From Azospirillum agricola (GTDB taxonomy: Bacteria; Pseudomonadota; Alphaproteobacteria; Azospirillales; Azospirillaceae), in NCBI RefSeq assembly GCF_017876095.1, contig NZ_JAGINM010000025.1, positions 33,498 to 97,497 on the forward strand: a DNA stretch of 64,000 nucleotides, given 5' to 3'. Made by a program: the position numbers and the translations under genes. Positions 8,092 through 15,129 of this stretch are shown piece after piece; the first letter of the stretch is position 1, and each line of letters opens with the position of its first letter. The notes below the pieces were generated by a model that did no database searches, was not told the origin of the DNA, and was given only the letters and a program-made list of their open reading frames with translations.

Positions 8092-8335
8092 GTGGGGTTA
8101 AGCGACCGCTCCCGCCGGAGTCGCCCTGGTGTCGCCCTGGTGTCCCCGGCGAATTGCGCGGAGTCGGCCGTGGGGAGAAGCGACCGGCCCGCTTTTCCCC
8201 GTCCCCCGGCGTGGGGGAAAGCGGCCGGGCCGTGGGGGAAAGCGGCGCGACTCGGGGCTTTCCCCTGGGGAGAAGCGGCGAATCAACTAATAAGAAATCC
8301 AACTAGCCGCAAATAGCCCGGTCGCCTAACCCCAC
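8092..8335. repeat. Iteron array and AT-rich patch upstream of the rep gene (putative origin)
   Basis: Repeats of a 17-bp unit, consensus GTGGGGNNAAGCGRCCG, lie at 8092-8108, 8170-8186, 8211-8227, 8232-8248 and 8265-8281 in direct orientation and at 8319-8335 inverted. Weaker inverted matches are at 8186-8202 and around 8254-8268. Between the direct block and the inverted copy is an A/T-rich stretch (about 8279-8316). Direct iterons, an AT-rich segment and an adjacent initiator gene form the classical architecture of an iteron-controlled replication origin. The copies at 8092 and 9348 are identical. No DnaA box matching TTATCCACA was found. Confidence 0.75.
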
Positions 8336-8391
8336 ATTGACTCCCCCGCCGCCGGCTCACCAGGATGCCTCAACATTTTGGTGGGGCGGCG

Positions 8392-9312
8392 ATGGGCGAC
8401 ATACACAGGCTGGTGATCGAGCATGGCCGCGACCGCGCGAGGGCGCTCGTCCGGCCGGAGGAACGCCCGCTGGTCGACATCGCCGCCGATATCCTGGCGG
8501 ACGAGAACCAGCATCTCGGCATCACCTACAGCGGCTTCTGCCTGACCAGCCTGCCGCACAAGAAGCTGGCCGACGACGCCCCCTGGGAAAAGCGCGGCCA
8601 TCAGGTGACGCTGCTGGTCGAGCCGGGCCGGCTGAAGGTGAACGGCAAGGTGAAGCTGTTCGGCGTGCCCTACGGCGCCCGCGCCCGCATGATCCTGATC
8701 TATCTGCAAACCCAGGCGGTGCGCACCGGCCGGCGCGAGGTGGAACTCGGCCGCTCGATGCGCGACTGGCTGACCCGCATGGGGATCAGCGTCGGCGGCG
8801 AGACCTTCAAGGGTTTCCGCGAACAGTCGCTGCGCATTTCCGCCTGCACGCTGAAGTTCTTCTGGGACGGCGAGAACGCCGACGTCTTCGAGAAGGGCGG
8901 CATCGTCAAGCGCGGCCTGATCTTCCACGACGATCTCGGCGACCAGCGGCAGGGCACGCTGTGGAACGACGTGGTGCAGCTGGACGAGACCTTCTTCCAG
9001 GCGCTCCAGGACCACCCGGTGCCGCTGCTGGAGGAGGCGGTGCGGCAGTTGAAGGACCGCTCGCTCAGCCTCGACCTCTATGTCTGGCTGGCCTACCGGC
9101 TGCATTCGCTGCAACGGCCGCAGCCGATCTCCTGGCCGTCGCTCTACGCCCAGTTCGGCGCCGGCTACGACCAGATGAAGCATTTCAAGCCGCGCTTCGT
9201 GCAGGCCCTGCAATACGCGCTGGCCGCCTACCCCGACGCCAAGGTCGAACCGGCCGACGACGGCGTCGTCCTGCACCCCAGCCGCCCGCCGATCGCCCGC
9301 CTGCTGGCCTGA
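8392..9312 (+). CDS. RepA-type replication initiator (plasmid-encoded RepA family)
   Basis: The protein is 306 residues from the chosen ATG (8392, MGDIHRLVIEHGRD), which follows GGTGGGG. An in-frame ATG at 8365 would add nine residues but has AGG directly against the codon, a poor ribosome site. I recognise the 'plasmid encoded RepA' family (RepA_C-like) by the segments YGARARMILIYLQTQAVRTG, the SVGGETFKGFREQSLRISACTLKFFW winged-helix region and the SLDLYVWLAYRLHSL region. Such proteins bind iterons to start replication of theta plasmids. Iteron-like repeats lie on both sides, which supports an origin-binding role. No parA/parB or mobilisation genes accompany it, and the surroundings are chromosomal in character. 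Confidence 0.82.
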   Translation: MGDIHRLVIEHGRDRARALVRPEERPLVDIAADILADENQHLGITYSGFCLTSLPHKKLADDAPWEKRGHQVTLLVEPGRLKVNGKVKLFGVPYGARARMILIYLQTQAVRTGRREVELGRSMRDWLTRMGISVGGETFKGFREQSLRISACTLKFFWDGENADVFEKGGIVKRGLIFHDDLGDQRQGTLWNDVVQLDETFFQALQDHPVPLLEEAVRQLKDRSLSLDLYVWLAYRLHSLQRPQPISWPSLYAQFGAGYDQMKHFKPRFVQALQYALAAYPDAKVEPADDGVVLHPSRPPIARLLA

Positions 9313-9332
9313 GGCCGGTCCCGGCGGACGCC

Positions 9333-9364
9333 GTGGGGTGAGGCGACCGGTCGCTTAACCCCAC
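9333..9364. promoter_or_regulatory. 32-bp palindrome made of two head-to-head iterons
   Basis: Two 17-bp iteron units, one direct (9333-9349) and one inverted (9348-9364), meet head to head, giving a 16+16 inverted repeat with two mismatched pairs. It begins 20 bp after the rep stop codon. It has no T tract on either strand, so a protein-binding role (for example a RepA dimer) is likelier than termination. Confidence 0.7.
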
Positions 9365-9389
9365 GCCCTCCCCTCCCGGCCGGGCCCTC

Positions 9390-9872
9390 TCAGCTCGGCC
9401 CGGACTCCCCGCACCAGGGCTGGCGCCGCTCGCCATGATAGGGGCGGACCAGGCCGGTCTTCAGCAGGGCGTCGGTCAGGTCGGCGCCGCCGGCCACCCG
9501 CACGCGGGCGCGCACCCGGCCGCCGTACTTGTCGGGCTGCACGTCCAGCAGATGCACCAGCCCGACGCCGACCAGCCCGCGCACCGCCTCGCGCGCGGAT
9601 TCCGCCAGCGCCTTCTCCTGCGGGCAGTGGGCGCGCATTTCGGGGGCGTCGACGCCGTCGAGCCGCACCTTGGTTTCCACCGACTGCCCGAGCCAGATGA
9701 TGGCGCGGACGGTCAGGGTGTCGCCGTCCACCACCTCGACGACCTCCGCCGGGATCGGGCCAGGCAGCGTGGCGGGCGCACCGCCGGCCGACGACGTCCA
9801 AGCCACGGCCAAGGCGGCGGCCAGCGTGGCGCCCAGCATGGCGGTCGATGTCCAGCGGCGGGGCGCGTGCAT
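9390..9872 (-). CDS. Secreted thermonuclease-like protein (SNase fold)
   Basis: 160 residues with an N-terminal hydrophobic export signal (about 12-30) and a staphylococcal-nuclease OB-fold. Recognisable active-site elements are VVDGDTLTVR (Ca-binding Asp), VRLDGVDAPEM (the first catalytic Arg and the Asp that follows it) and GRVRARVRV (second Arg). Family members are calcium-dependent nucleases, though many bacterial homologues are of unproven activity. No Shine-Dalgarno is seen before the ATG at 9872. A second SNase-fold protein is encoded at 57440. The gene faces the rep gene tail to tail. Confidence 0.82.
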   Translation of the reverse strand: MHAPRRWTSTAMLGATLAAALAVAWTSSAGGAPATLPGPIPAEVVEVVDGDTLTVRAIIWLGQSVETKVRLDGVDAPEMRAHCPQEKALAESAREAVRGLVGVGLVHLLDVQPDKYGGRVRARVRVAGGADLTDALLKTGLVRPYHGERRQPWCGESGPS

Positions 9873-10038
9873 GGGAGGAAGCCTCGGGCCAAGGTACGGA
9901 AAGCGTGTCCTTGGCGCAGAGACTACCGCGCCCGCCCGGCCGGAGCAAGGCGCGTAAGGGCTTTTATTCCTGAATACCTTTGTATTCTATTTGGATTCCG
10001 GCCCGATCCCAGACACAAATCCTATCATCCGGTCCGGA

Positions 10039-10263
10039 TCAGAAGTCCGAGCAGCGCCCCTTGAACTCCCAGTCGCCGTAGCGGGTCGGTTCCGGCCCCT
10101 GCGGGCCGCCGATCTCGCCGGGCTTCTGCTCCGGCCCCGTCAGGGCGGAGGCGTCGGAGGCCGTCCCGGCGGGCGGCGTGGTGGCGTCCGCCTTCGGATC
10201 GACCGGAAGGGACGTCGGTGCAGCGGGGGCGGCGGCGGGATCGGAGGGGGTCTTGTCGGTCAT
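10039..10263 (-). CDS. DUF1674 / SDHAF4-like succinate dehydrogenase assembly protein
   Basis: A 74-residue protein, acidic and Pro/Ala-rich at its N-terminus, that ends in the family signature EIGGPQGPEPTRYGDWEFKG followed by RCSDF. In mitochondria SDHAF4 binds flavinylated SdhA before complex assembly; bacterial members are presumed to do the same. The start was set at ATG 10263, which has CAGG six bases upstream; the longer frame adds a tail that lacks family similarity. In alphaproteobacteria this gene commonly lies divergent from htpX, as here. Confidence 0.85.
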   Translation of the reverse strand: MTDKTPSDPAAAPAAPTSLPVDPKADATTPPAGTASDASALTGPEQKPGEIGGPQGPEPTRYGDWEFKGRCSDF

Positions 10264-10370
10264 GGCAACCTGCGTGCAACCATCTTGAACGGGGGCTTCG
10301 GCCAAGCCCATATCATCGGCGAGGCGGGGCGGAAAGCCCGCCGGCCCCATCCTGAACCGATGCGACTGCC

Positions 10371-11294
10371 ATGACCAGCACCCTGAAGACCACCATCCTC
10401 CTCGCCGCCCTGACGGCCCTGTTCATGACGGTCGGCTTCCTGCTGGGCGGGAAGACCGGCCTGATCGTCGCCTTCGTCGTCGCGCTTGGCATGAATCTCT
10501 TCAGCTACTGGAACTCCGGCGACATGGTGCTGTCGATGTACGGCGCCCGCGAGGTCGACGCCTACTCCGCCCCCGAATATTACGGGATCGTCGCCCGGCT
10601 GGCCGAGCGCGCCGGCCTGCCGATGCCGCGCGTCTTCATCATCGAGAACGACCAGCCCAACGCCTTCGCCACCGGCCGCGACCCGGAGCACGCCGCCGTC
10701 GCCGCCACCACCGGCCTCCTGCGCATGCTGAGCCCGGAGGAGGTCGCCGGGGTGATGGCGCACGAGCTGGCCCATGTGAAGAACCGCGACACGCTGATCA
10801 TGACCGTCACCGCGACCATCGCCGGCGCCGTGTCGATGCTGGCGAATTTCGGCCTGTTCTTCGGCGGCTCCAGCAACGACGAACGCGGCGGCAACCCGCT
10901 GGGCATGGTCGGCGCCATCCTGGCGGCGGTGCTGGCGCCCATCGCCGCCTCGCTGGTGCAGATGGCGATCAGCCGCACCCGCGAGTACGAGGCCGACCGC
11001 ATCGGCGCCGAGATCTGCGGCCGTCCCCTGTGGCTGGCCGACGCGCTGACCAACATCCACAACGCCGCCAACCACATCCCCAATTATCAGGCCGCGGCCC
11101 ATCCGGCGACCGCCCACCTGTTCATCGCCAACCCGCTGAGCGGCGCCAGCCTGTCCAACCTGTTCTCCACCCACCCCGACATGGGCGAGCGGGTGCGCCG
11201 CCTGCGGGCGATGGCGGTCCCCCCGGCGGGCCACGCCCAGCCGCGCGGCGGCTTCATGCCCCAGCGCCGGAACCGCCCCGGCCCCTGGGGCTGA
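10371..11294 (+). CDS. htpX: Membrane zinc metalloprotease HtpX (M48)
   Basis: 307 residues. Two N-terminal membrane helices (about 8-26 and 29-47) precede the protease domain with zinc motif HELAH at 131-135 and the third ligand in EYEAD. A further hydrophobic pair (about 140-160 and 175-195) lies inside the domain, as in HtpX. The C-terminus is a low-complexity Pro/Arg/Gly tail. HtpX degrades damaged inner-membrane proteins together with FtsH. Its usual alphaproteobacterial follower, the rsmB methyltransferase gene, is missing here; a DHH phosphoesterase gene follows instead. Confidence 0.95.
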   Translation: MTSTLKTTILLAALTALFMTVGFLLGGKTGLIVAFVVALGMNLFSYWNSGDMVLSMYGAREVDAYSAPEYYGIVARLAERAGLPMPRVFIIENDQPNAFATGRDPEHAAVAATTGLLRMLSPEEVAGVMAHELAHVKNRDTLIMTVTATIAGAVSMLANFGLFFGGSSNDERGGNPLGMVGAILAAVLAPIAASLVQMAISRTREYEADRIGAEICGRPLWLADALTNIHNAANHIPNYQAAAHPATAHLFIANPLSGASLSNLFSTHPDMGERVRRLRAMAVPPAGHAQPRGGFMPQRRNRPGPWG

Positions 11295-11390
11295 GGGGGA
11301 GCCCCGGCGGTTAGGGGATTGCGCGCCGGAGGGGTTGGCGACTACCTTTCCGGCACCGCACAACCACCATGTCCGCCAGGGGTCGCCCGC

Positions 11391-12323
11391 ATGTCCGTCG
11401 CCGAGAAATACCGGCTCGTCACCCGTTCCGACTTCGACGGTCTGGTCTGCGCCGTCCTGCTGAAGGAGCTGGGCATCCTGGACGAGATCAAGTTCGTCCA
11501 CCCCAAGGACATGCAGGACGGCAAGATCGAGATCACCGACCGCGACATCACCACCAACCTGCCCTACGTCGACGGCGCCCATCTGGTCTTCGACCACCAT
11601 CTGTCGGAAACCATCCGCGTCGGCGAGAAGCCGAACTACGTCATCGACCCCAAGGCGCCCTCGGCGGCGCGCGTCGTCTACGATTACTACGGCGGCAAGG
11701 AGCGTTTCCCGACCATCTCCGACGAGATGATGCGGGCGGTCGATCAGGCCGATTCCGCGCGCTACGACCGCGACGACATCCTGAACCCGACCGGCTGGAC
11801 CCTGCTGAACTTCCTGATGGACGCGCGCACCGGGCTGGGCCGCTTCCGCGAGTTCCGCGTGTCGAACTACCAGTTGATGATGGACCTCATCGACTATTGC
11901 CGGAACCACAGCATCGACGAGATCCTGGCCCTGCCCGACGTCAGGGAGCGGGTCGAGCTGTACAGCCAGCACGCCGAACCGTTCGTCGACCAGCTCAAGC
12001 GCTGCTCGACCGTGCGCGGCAACGTCGTCGTCCTCGACCTGCGCAACGAGGAGACGATCTACGCCGGCAACCGCTTCATGATCTACGCGCTGTATCCCGA
12101 CACCAACGTGTCGATCCACGTGCTGTGGGGCCTGAAGCAGCAGAACACCGTGCTGGCCTGCGGCAAGTCGATCATCAACCGCTCGTCGAAGACCGACATC
12201 GGCCCGCTGATGCTGGAGTATGGCGGCGGCGGCCACCAGGCGGCCGGCACCTGCCAGGTTCCCAACGACCAGGCCGAGGCGGCGCTCGACGCCATCGTCG
12301 CCCGCATGCGGGCGGACGGCTGA
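11391..12323 (+). CDS. DHH-family phosphoesterase
   Basis: 310 residues. The metal-binding DHH motifs are clear: SDFDG (D14, D16), a later conserved Asp region, and FDHH at 67-70. Near the C-terminus GGGGHQAAGTC is the DHHA1 substrate-binding signature. Family members hydrolyse short phosphodiesters (nanoRNA, cyclic-dinucleotide products) or polyphosphate; the precise substrate cannot be fixed from sequence. The start is ATG 11391 with AGGGG about nine bases upstream. It is followed after 19 bases by the next gene, probably in one transcript. Confidence 0.85.
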   Translation: MSVAEKYRLVTRSDFDGLVCAVLLKELGILDEIKFVHPKDMQDGKIEITDRDITTNLPYVDGAHLVFDHHLSETIRVGEKPNYVIDPKAPSAARVVYDYYGGKERFPTISDEMMRAVDQADSARYDRDDILNPTGWTLLNFLMDARTGLGRFREFRVSNYQLMMDLIDYCRNHSIDEILALPDVRERVELYSQHAEPFVDQLKRCSTVRGNVVVLDLRNEETIYAGNRFMIYALYPDTNVSIHVLWGLKQQNTVLACGKSIINRSSKTDIGPLMLEYGGGGHQAAGTCQVPNDQAEAALDAIVARMRADG

Positions 12324-12342
12324 CTCCACCCTTTCCCCCATC

Positions 12343-13059
12343 ATGCTGACCACCCACCGCATCTTCTCCGAGGCGTGGCTGGCCGACCTGTCGGCCGACA
12401 CGCCCCGCGAGCGGGCTCTCGACAGCGCCCGGCCGGTGATCGACGCGGCGCTGCGGCGGATCGCCGAGGCCCTCGGCCAGTGGCGCGCCCAGGCGGAGGC
12501 GCTGGGCGCCAGCGGCGACCCGGCCCACATCACCCCGCTGCTGCGCACGGAAACCGAGGGGCTGCCGCGGGCGGCCGAGGCGGCGGACAGCGCCGTCCAC
12601 GACGTCATGCAGCGGGTCGCCTTCAAGCGGCGGGAGCTGATGCCTCTGTTCCCGCCGCTGCTCGACCGCATCCACCCGGCGCACGCGGAGGCCGCGCTCC
12701 ATTGCGGCGCGGCGCGCTGGCGGCTGATGGCGCTGCGGGTCCTGGCCGATCCCGGTGGCCCGTCCAGCCCGATCCAGGGCTACGGCACCCGCTACGTGAA
12801 GAGCGACCGTTTCGACGCCCGCGCCCTCCAAAGCCTCAGCGCCGCCGACCGCGTCCGCGCCGACCGGGCGCTGAAGCGGCTGGGCGAGAGCCCCATCCCG
12901 GAGGAGCTGGATCTGCGCCCGCTGGAGGGGCACGACGGCCTGTGGACGATGAAGGCGGGTGGCCGAAACCGCTTCATCCTGCGCATCGGCCAGGACCGGC
13001 GCGGACCGCACTATGTGATCGAGGATGCCGGGCCGGCGGGTGGCGTGGAGGCGCCCTGA
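12343..13059 (+). CDS. Uncharacterised protein with possible RelE/ParE-like C-terminal segment
   Basis: 238 residues; I do not recognise a family for the whole chain. The first 150 or so residues are Ala/Arg-rich and mostly helical. The last 80 (RADRALKRLGESPIPEELDLRPL...WTMKAGGRNRFILRIG...YVIEDAG) resemble the beta-sheet core of RelE/ParE-type proteins, in which a 'W.mk.g.nrfilr' strand pair is typical. The resemblance is weak and based on pattern only. The start is ATG 12343, 19 bp after the DHH gene, suggesting co-transcription. It converges on the CbiB-like gene across a long inverted repeat. Confidence 0.6.
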   Translation: MLTTHRIFSEAWLADLSADTPRERALDSARPVIDAALRRIAEALGQWRAQAEALGASGDPAHITPLLRTETEGLPRAAEAADSAVHDVMQRVAFKRRELMPLFPPLLDRIHPAHAEAALHCGAARWRLMALRVLADPGGPSSPIQGYGTRYVKSDRFDARALQSLSAADRVRADRALKRLGESPIPEELDLRPLEGHDGLWTMKAGGRNRFILRIGQDRRGPHYVIEDAGPAGGVEAP

Positions 13060-13092
13060 ACAGGCGGTTGTTTGCATCGCCTTTTATTTTCT

Positions 13093-13201
13093 GACACAGA
13101 TGAACACAGAGAGACACAGATAAAAAATATCGATTCTTTCTTCGGGACGGCGTTCACCCCGAAGAAAAATTCATCTGTGTCTCTCTGTGTTCATCTGTGT
13201 C
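13093..13201. repeat. Long inverted repeat element, ACACAGATGA family, copy 1
   Basis: Two perfect 29-bp arms (13093-13121 and 13173-13201) built from GACACAGATGAACACAGA-type units face each other. The loop contains a second stem (TTCTTCGGG with CCCGAAGAA). The element sits between convergent genes and could terminate both. Related elements are at 31473, 37786 and 53587. Confidence 0.9.
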
Positions 13202-13216
13202 CAAACATCCTTGCCT

Positions 13217-14197
13217 TCAAATCCCCGCCACGCCCCACAGCAGCAGGGCGACCAGCCCGACCAGGATCAGCGCGGCCACCGCGTAGAGCGCCAGCGCCCG
13301 CCCGATGTCGGCGGGGGTGACGCGGGCGCGGCCGTCGCCGATCCACGGCTCGGTGATGACCACGCCGCCGTCGCGGTGCGGACCGCCCAGCGACAGCCCG
13401 AGCGCCCCGGCCATCGCCGCGATCGGCCAGCCCATGTTCAGCGACGGGTGCTTGCGGGCGTCGCGCGCCAGGGCGCGGAAGGCGCCGCCGCCCTTGGCCG
13501 AGACGAAGGGGGCCGCCAGCGCCAGCAGCAGCGCCGCCAGCCGCGCCGGCAGCGCGTTCAGCGCGTCGTCCAGCGTCGCGGCGGTCGAGCCGAAGCGCCG
13601 GTGCCGCACGCCGGGGCTGCCCAGCGCCGCGTCGGCCCCGTCCATCGCCGTCCACACCAGCAGCCCCGGCACGCCGAGCAGCGCGTAGGCGAAGACCGGC
13701 GCCACCAGCTTGCGGTCGAAGGCGCGGGCGGCGGCCTCCACCGCGGCGCGGGCGACGCCATGCTCGTCCAGCCCGTAGGCGTGGCGCCGGGTCAGCCCCT
13801 GCACCGCCTCCTGGCCGGCGCTGACCCCGCCCGTCTCCAGGGCGCGCCGCACCGCGCGCACCCTGGTCCAGGCGGCGCGCCCGCGCAGGCCGCACAGCAG
13901 GACCAGCAGCTCCAGCAGCCAGCCGCGCCCGAACGAGCCGATCCACTCGACGGCCAGCCCGGTCCCGGCGGCCATCAGCACCAGCGCCAGCACCACCAGC
14001 GCGCCGCGCACCATCCGGTCGGTGTCGCCGCGCCCGGCCCGGTTCAGCCGGGCGTCGGCGGCGTTGCAGAAGCGGACGGCGAGCCGCGCCGGGTCGGGAA
14101 GAATCCGGTCCAGCCAGTCGCCGAAGACCGCCTCGATCGCCAGCGCCAGAAGCAGGATCAGCAGCGGGCCGGGACCGCCGAAGGCTGTGCCGAACAT
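13217..14197 (-). CDS. CobD/CbiB-family membrane protein (diverged)
   Basis: 326 residues, several hydrophobic segments. The family is shown by DDALNALPARL, SLNMGWPIAAMAGALGLSLGG and EPWIGDGRARVTPADI, which match conserved CbiB blocks. CbiB joins aminopropanol phosphate to adenosylcobyric acid in B12 synthesis. However, the block that in CbiB reads about ENT(V/S)DG...KAVNTLDSM is replaced here by RAFDRKLVAP...WTAMDGADAAL. Catalytic function is therefore uncertain, and no other cobalamin gene or B12 riboswitch is nearby. It ends at the inverted repeat 13093-13201. Confidence 0.75.
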   Translation of the reverse strand: MFGTAFGGPGPLLILLLALAIEAVFGDWLDRILPDPARLAVRFCNAADARLNRAGRGDTDRMVRGALVVLALVLMAAGTGLAVEWIGSFGRGWLLELLVLLCGLRGRAAWTRVRAVRRALETGGVSAGQEAVQGLTRRHAYGLDEHGVARAAVEAAARAFDRKLVAPVFAYALLGVPGLLVWTAMDGADAALGSPGVRHRRFGSTAATLDDALNALPARLAALLLALAAPFVSAKGGGAFRALARDARKHPSLNMGWPIAAMAGALGLSLGGPHRDGGVVITEPWIGDGRARVTPADIGRALALYAVAALILVGLVALLLWGVAGI

Positions 14198-14216
14198 CGC
14201 CGCCTCTCCCGTGGCG

Positions 14217-14780
14217 TCAGCGCGCGCCGGCCTGGCGCAGCAGGCTGGTCACGCGGGCGTTGCGGCCGTCCTCGGCCCAGTTCATCGCCGTGCGCCCGGT
14301 GAAGTCGGAGCGGTCCACCTTGGCCCCGCCCTTCAGCAGCCGGTCGACGAGGTCGGCCCGGCCGCCGCGCGCGGCGGCCATCAGCGGGGTCATCCCCTCG
14401 CGGTTGTCCTGGTCGACCTTGGCGCCCTTCTTCAGCAGCAGGTCGAGGATCTCGAAATGCCCGCCCTCCACCGCCGCCAGCAGCGGCGTGTTGCCGGCCT
14501 TGTCGGCGCGGTTGACGTTGGCGCCGCCGTCCAGCAGCGTGCCGACGATCGACGGGTTCCCCGCGATGACCGAGGTCAGCAGGGCGGTGCGCCCGTGGAT
14601 GTCGGTCTGGTTGGGGTTGTCGCCCCGCAGCAGCGCCGACTTCAGCTTGGACAGGTCGCCCTGGTTCACCGCCTGCATGACGCCGGTGTCCTGGAACAGG
14701 CTGATCTGGGCATGGGCCGGGACATGGGCCGAAACGCTCAGCCCGGCGGCGAACAGGCACGCAATCAGCAGCCGTTTCAT
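14217..14780 (-). CDS. Exported ankyrin-repeat protein
   Basis: 187 residues. An N-terminal signal peptide (MKRLLIACLFAAGLSVSAHV...HAQ) is followed by about five ankyrin repeats (for example NQTDIHGRTALLTSVIAGNPSIV, then NRADKAGNTPLLAAVEGGHFEI). The chosen ATG (14780) has AAGGA at good spacing; the much longer upstream frame lies opposite other genes and is not used. Periplasmic ankyrin proteins are protein-binding scaffolds, and some work with catalase or toxin systems; no partner is evident here. The stop is 19 bp from the CbiB-like gene, so the two are probably co-transcribed. Confidence 0.87.
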   Translation of the reverse strand: MKRLLIACLFAAGLSVSAHVPAHAQISLFQDTGVMQAVNQGDLSKLKSALLRGDNPNQTDIHGRTALLTSVIAGNPSIVGTLLDGGANVNRADKAGNTPLLAAVEGGHFEILDLLLKKGAKVDQDNREGMTPLMAAARGGRADLVDRLLKGGAKVDRSDFTGRTAMNWAEDGRNARVTSLLRQAGAR

Positions 14781-14894
14781 GGCGGGTGTCCTTCCTTGAC
14801 AGCGAGATGGGCCGGATACTAGCCAAAAGGGCCGACCCTCAAAAGGATCTATGCTCGGCCGCCCGGTCTTTTCCACCCTCGCCCGACGGACATC

Positions 14895-15044
14895 ATGCCG
14901 CGCAACCCGCTCGCCCGTCACATCGCGCTGTTCCTGCTGGTCAAGGCCGCGCTGATCGCGCTCGGCCTCTGGTGGTTCCTGGCCTCCATGCCGGAGCCGC
15001 GCGGCGCGGCACCGCCGCCGCCCGCCGCCGCCGGGAAGCCCTGA
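14895..15044 (+). CDS. cydP: Small single-span membrane protein, CydP-like
   Basis: A 49-residue protein. NPLARHIALFLLVKAALIALG, continuing WWFLAS, forms one membrane helix with a positive N-terminal flank; the tail is Pro/Ala-rich. The pattern '(N/D)PL.RH...L.VK.AL....W..F' matches the cytochrome-oxidase small subunit CydP family known next to cydAB in other proteobacteria. No oxidase genes are in this window, so the assignment rests on the motif alone. It is divergent from the ankyrin gene. Confidence 0.55.
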   Translation: MPRNPLARHIALFLLVKAALIALGLWWFLASMPEPRGAAPPPPAAAGKP

Positions 15045-15067
15045 CGGAACCTCCGTGCGTCCGGCGG

Positions 15068-15095
15068 GTTGGATTCGGGCCGTTGGATTCGGGCC
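15068..15095. repeat. Perfect 14-bp tandem duplication
   Basis: The unit GTTGGATTCGGGCC occurs twice back to back, between the CydP-like gene and the next ribosome-binding site. It lies in the probable leader of the following gene. Confidence 0.8.
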
Positions 15096-15129
15096 GACGG
15101 AACGAGCACGCGAACGGAGGGGTGGAAGC

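Noticed and set aside
8092..8335. Iteron block considered as a CRISPR array or as a coding region
   Set aside because: Repeats are 17 bp with irregular spacing (21-78 bp) and mixed orientation, so not CRISPR. The frames through it contain only simple residues and no ribosome sites.
9972..9987. GAATAC-CTTT-GTATTC inverted repeat upstream of the secreted nuclease gene
   Set aside because: A perfect 6-bp stem in an AT-rich promoter is suggestive of an operator but too short to distinguish from chance.
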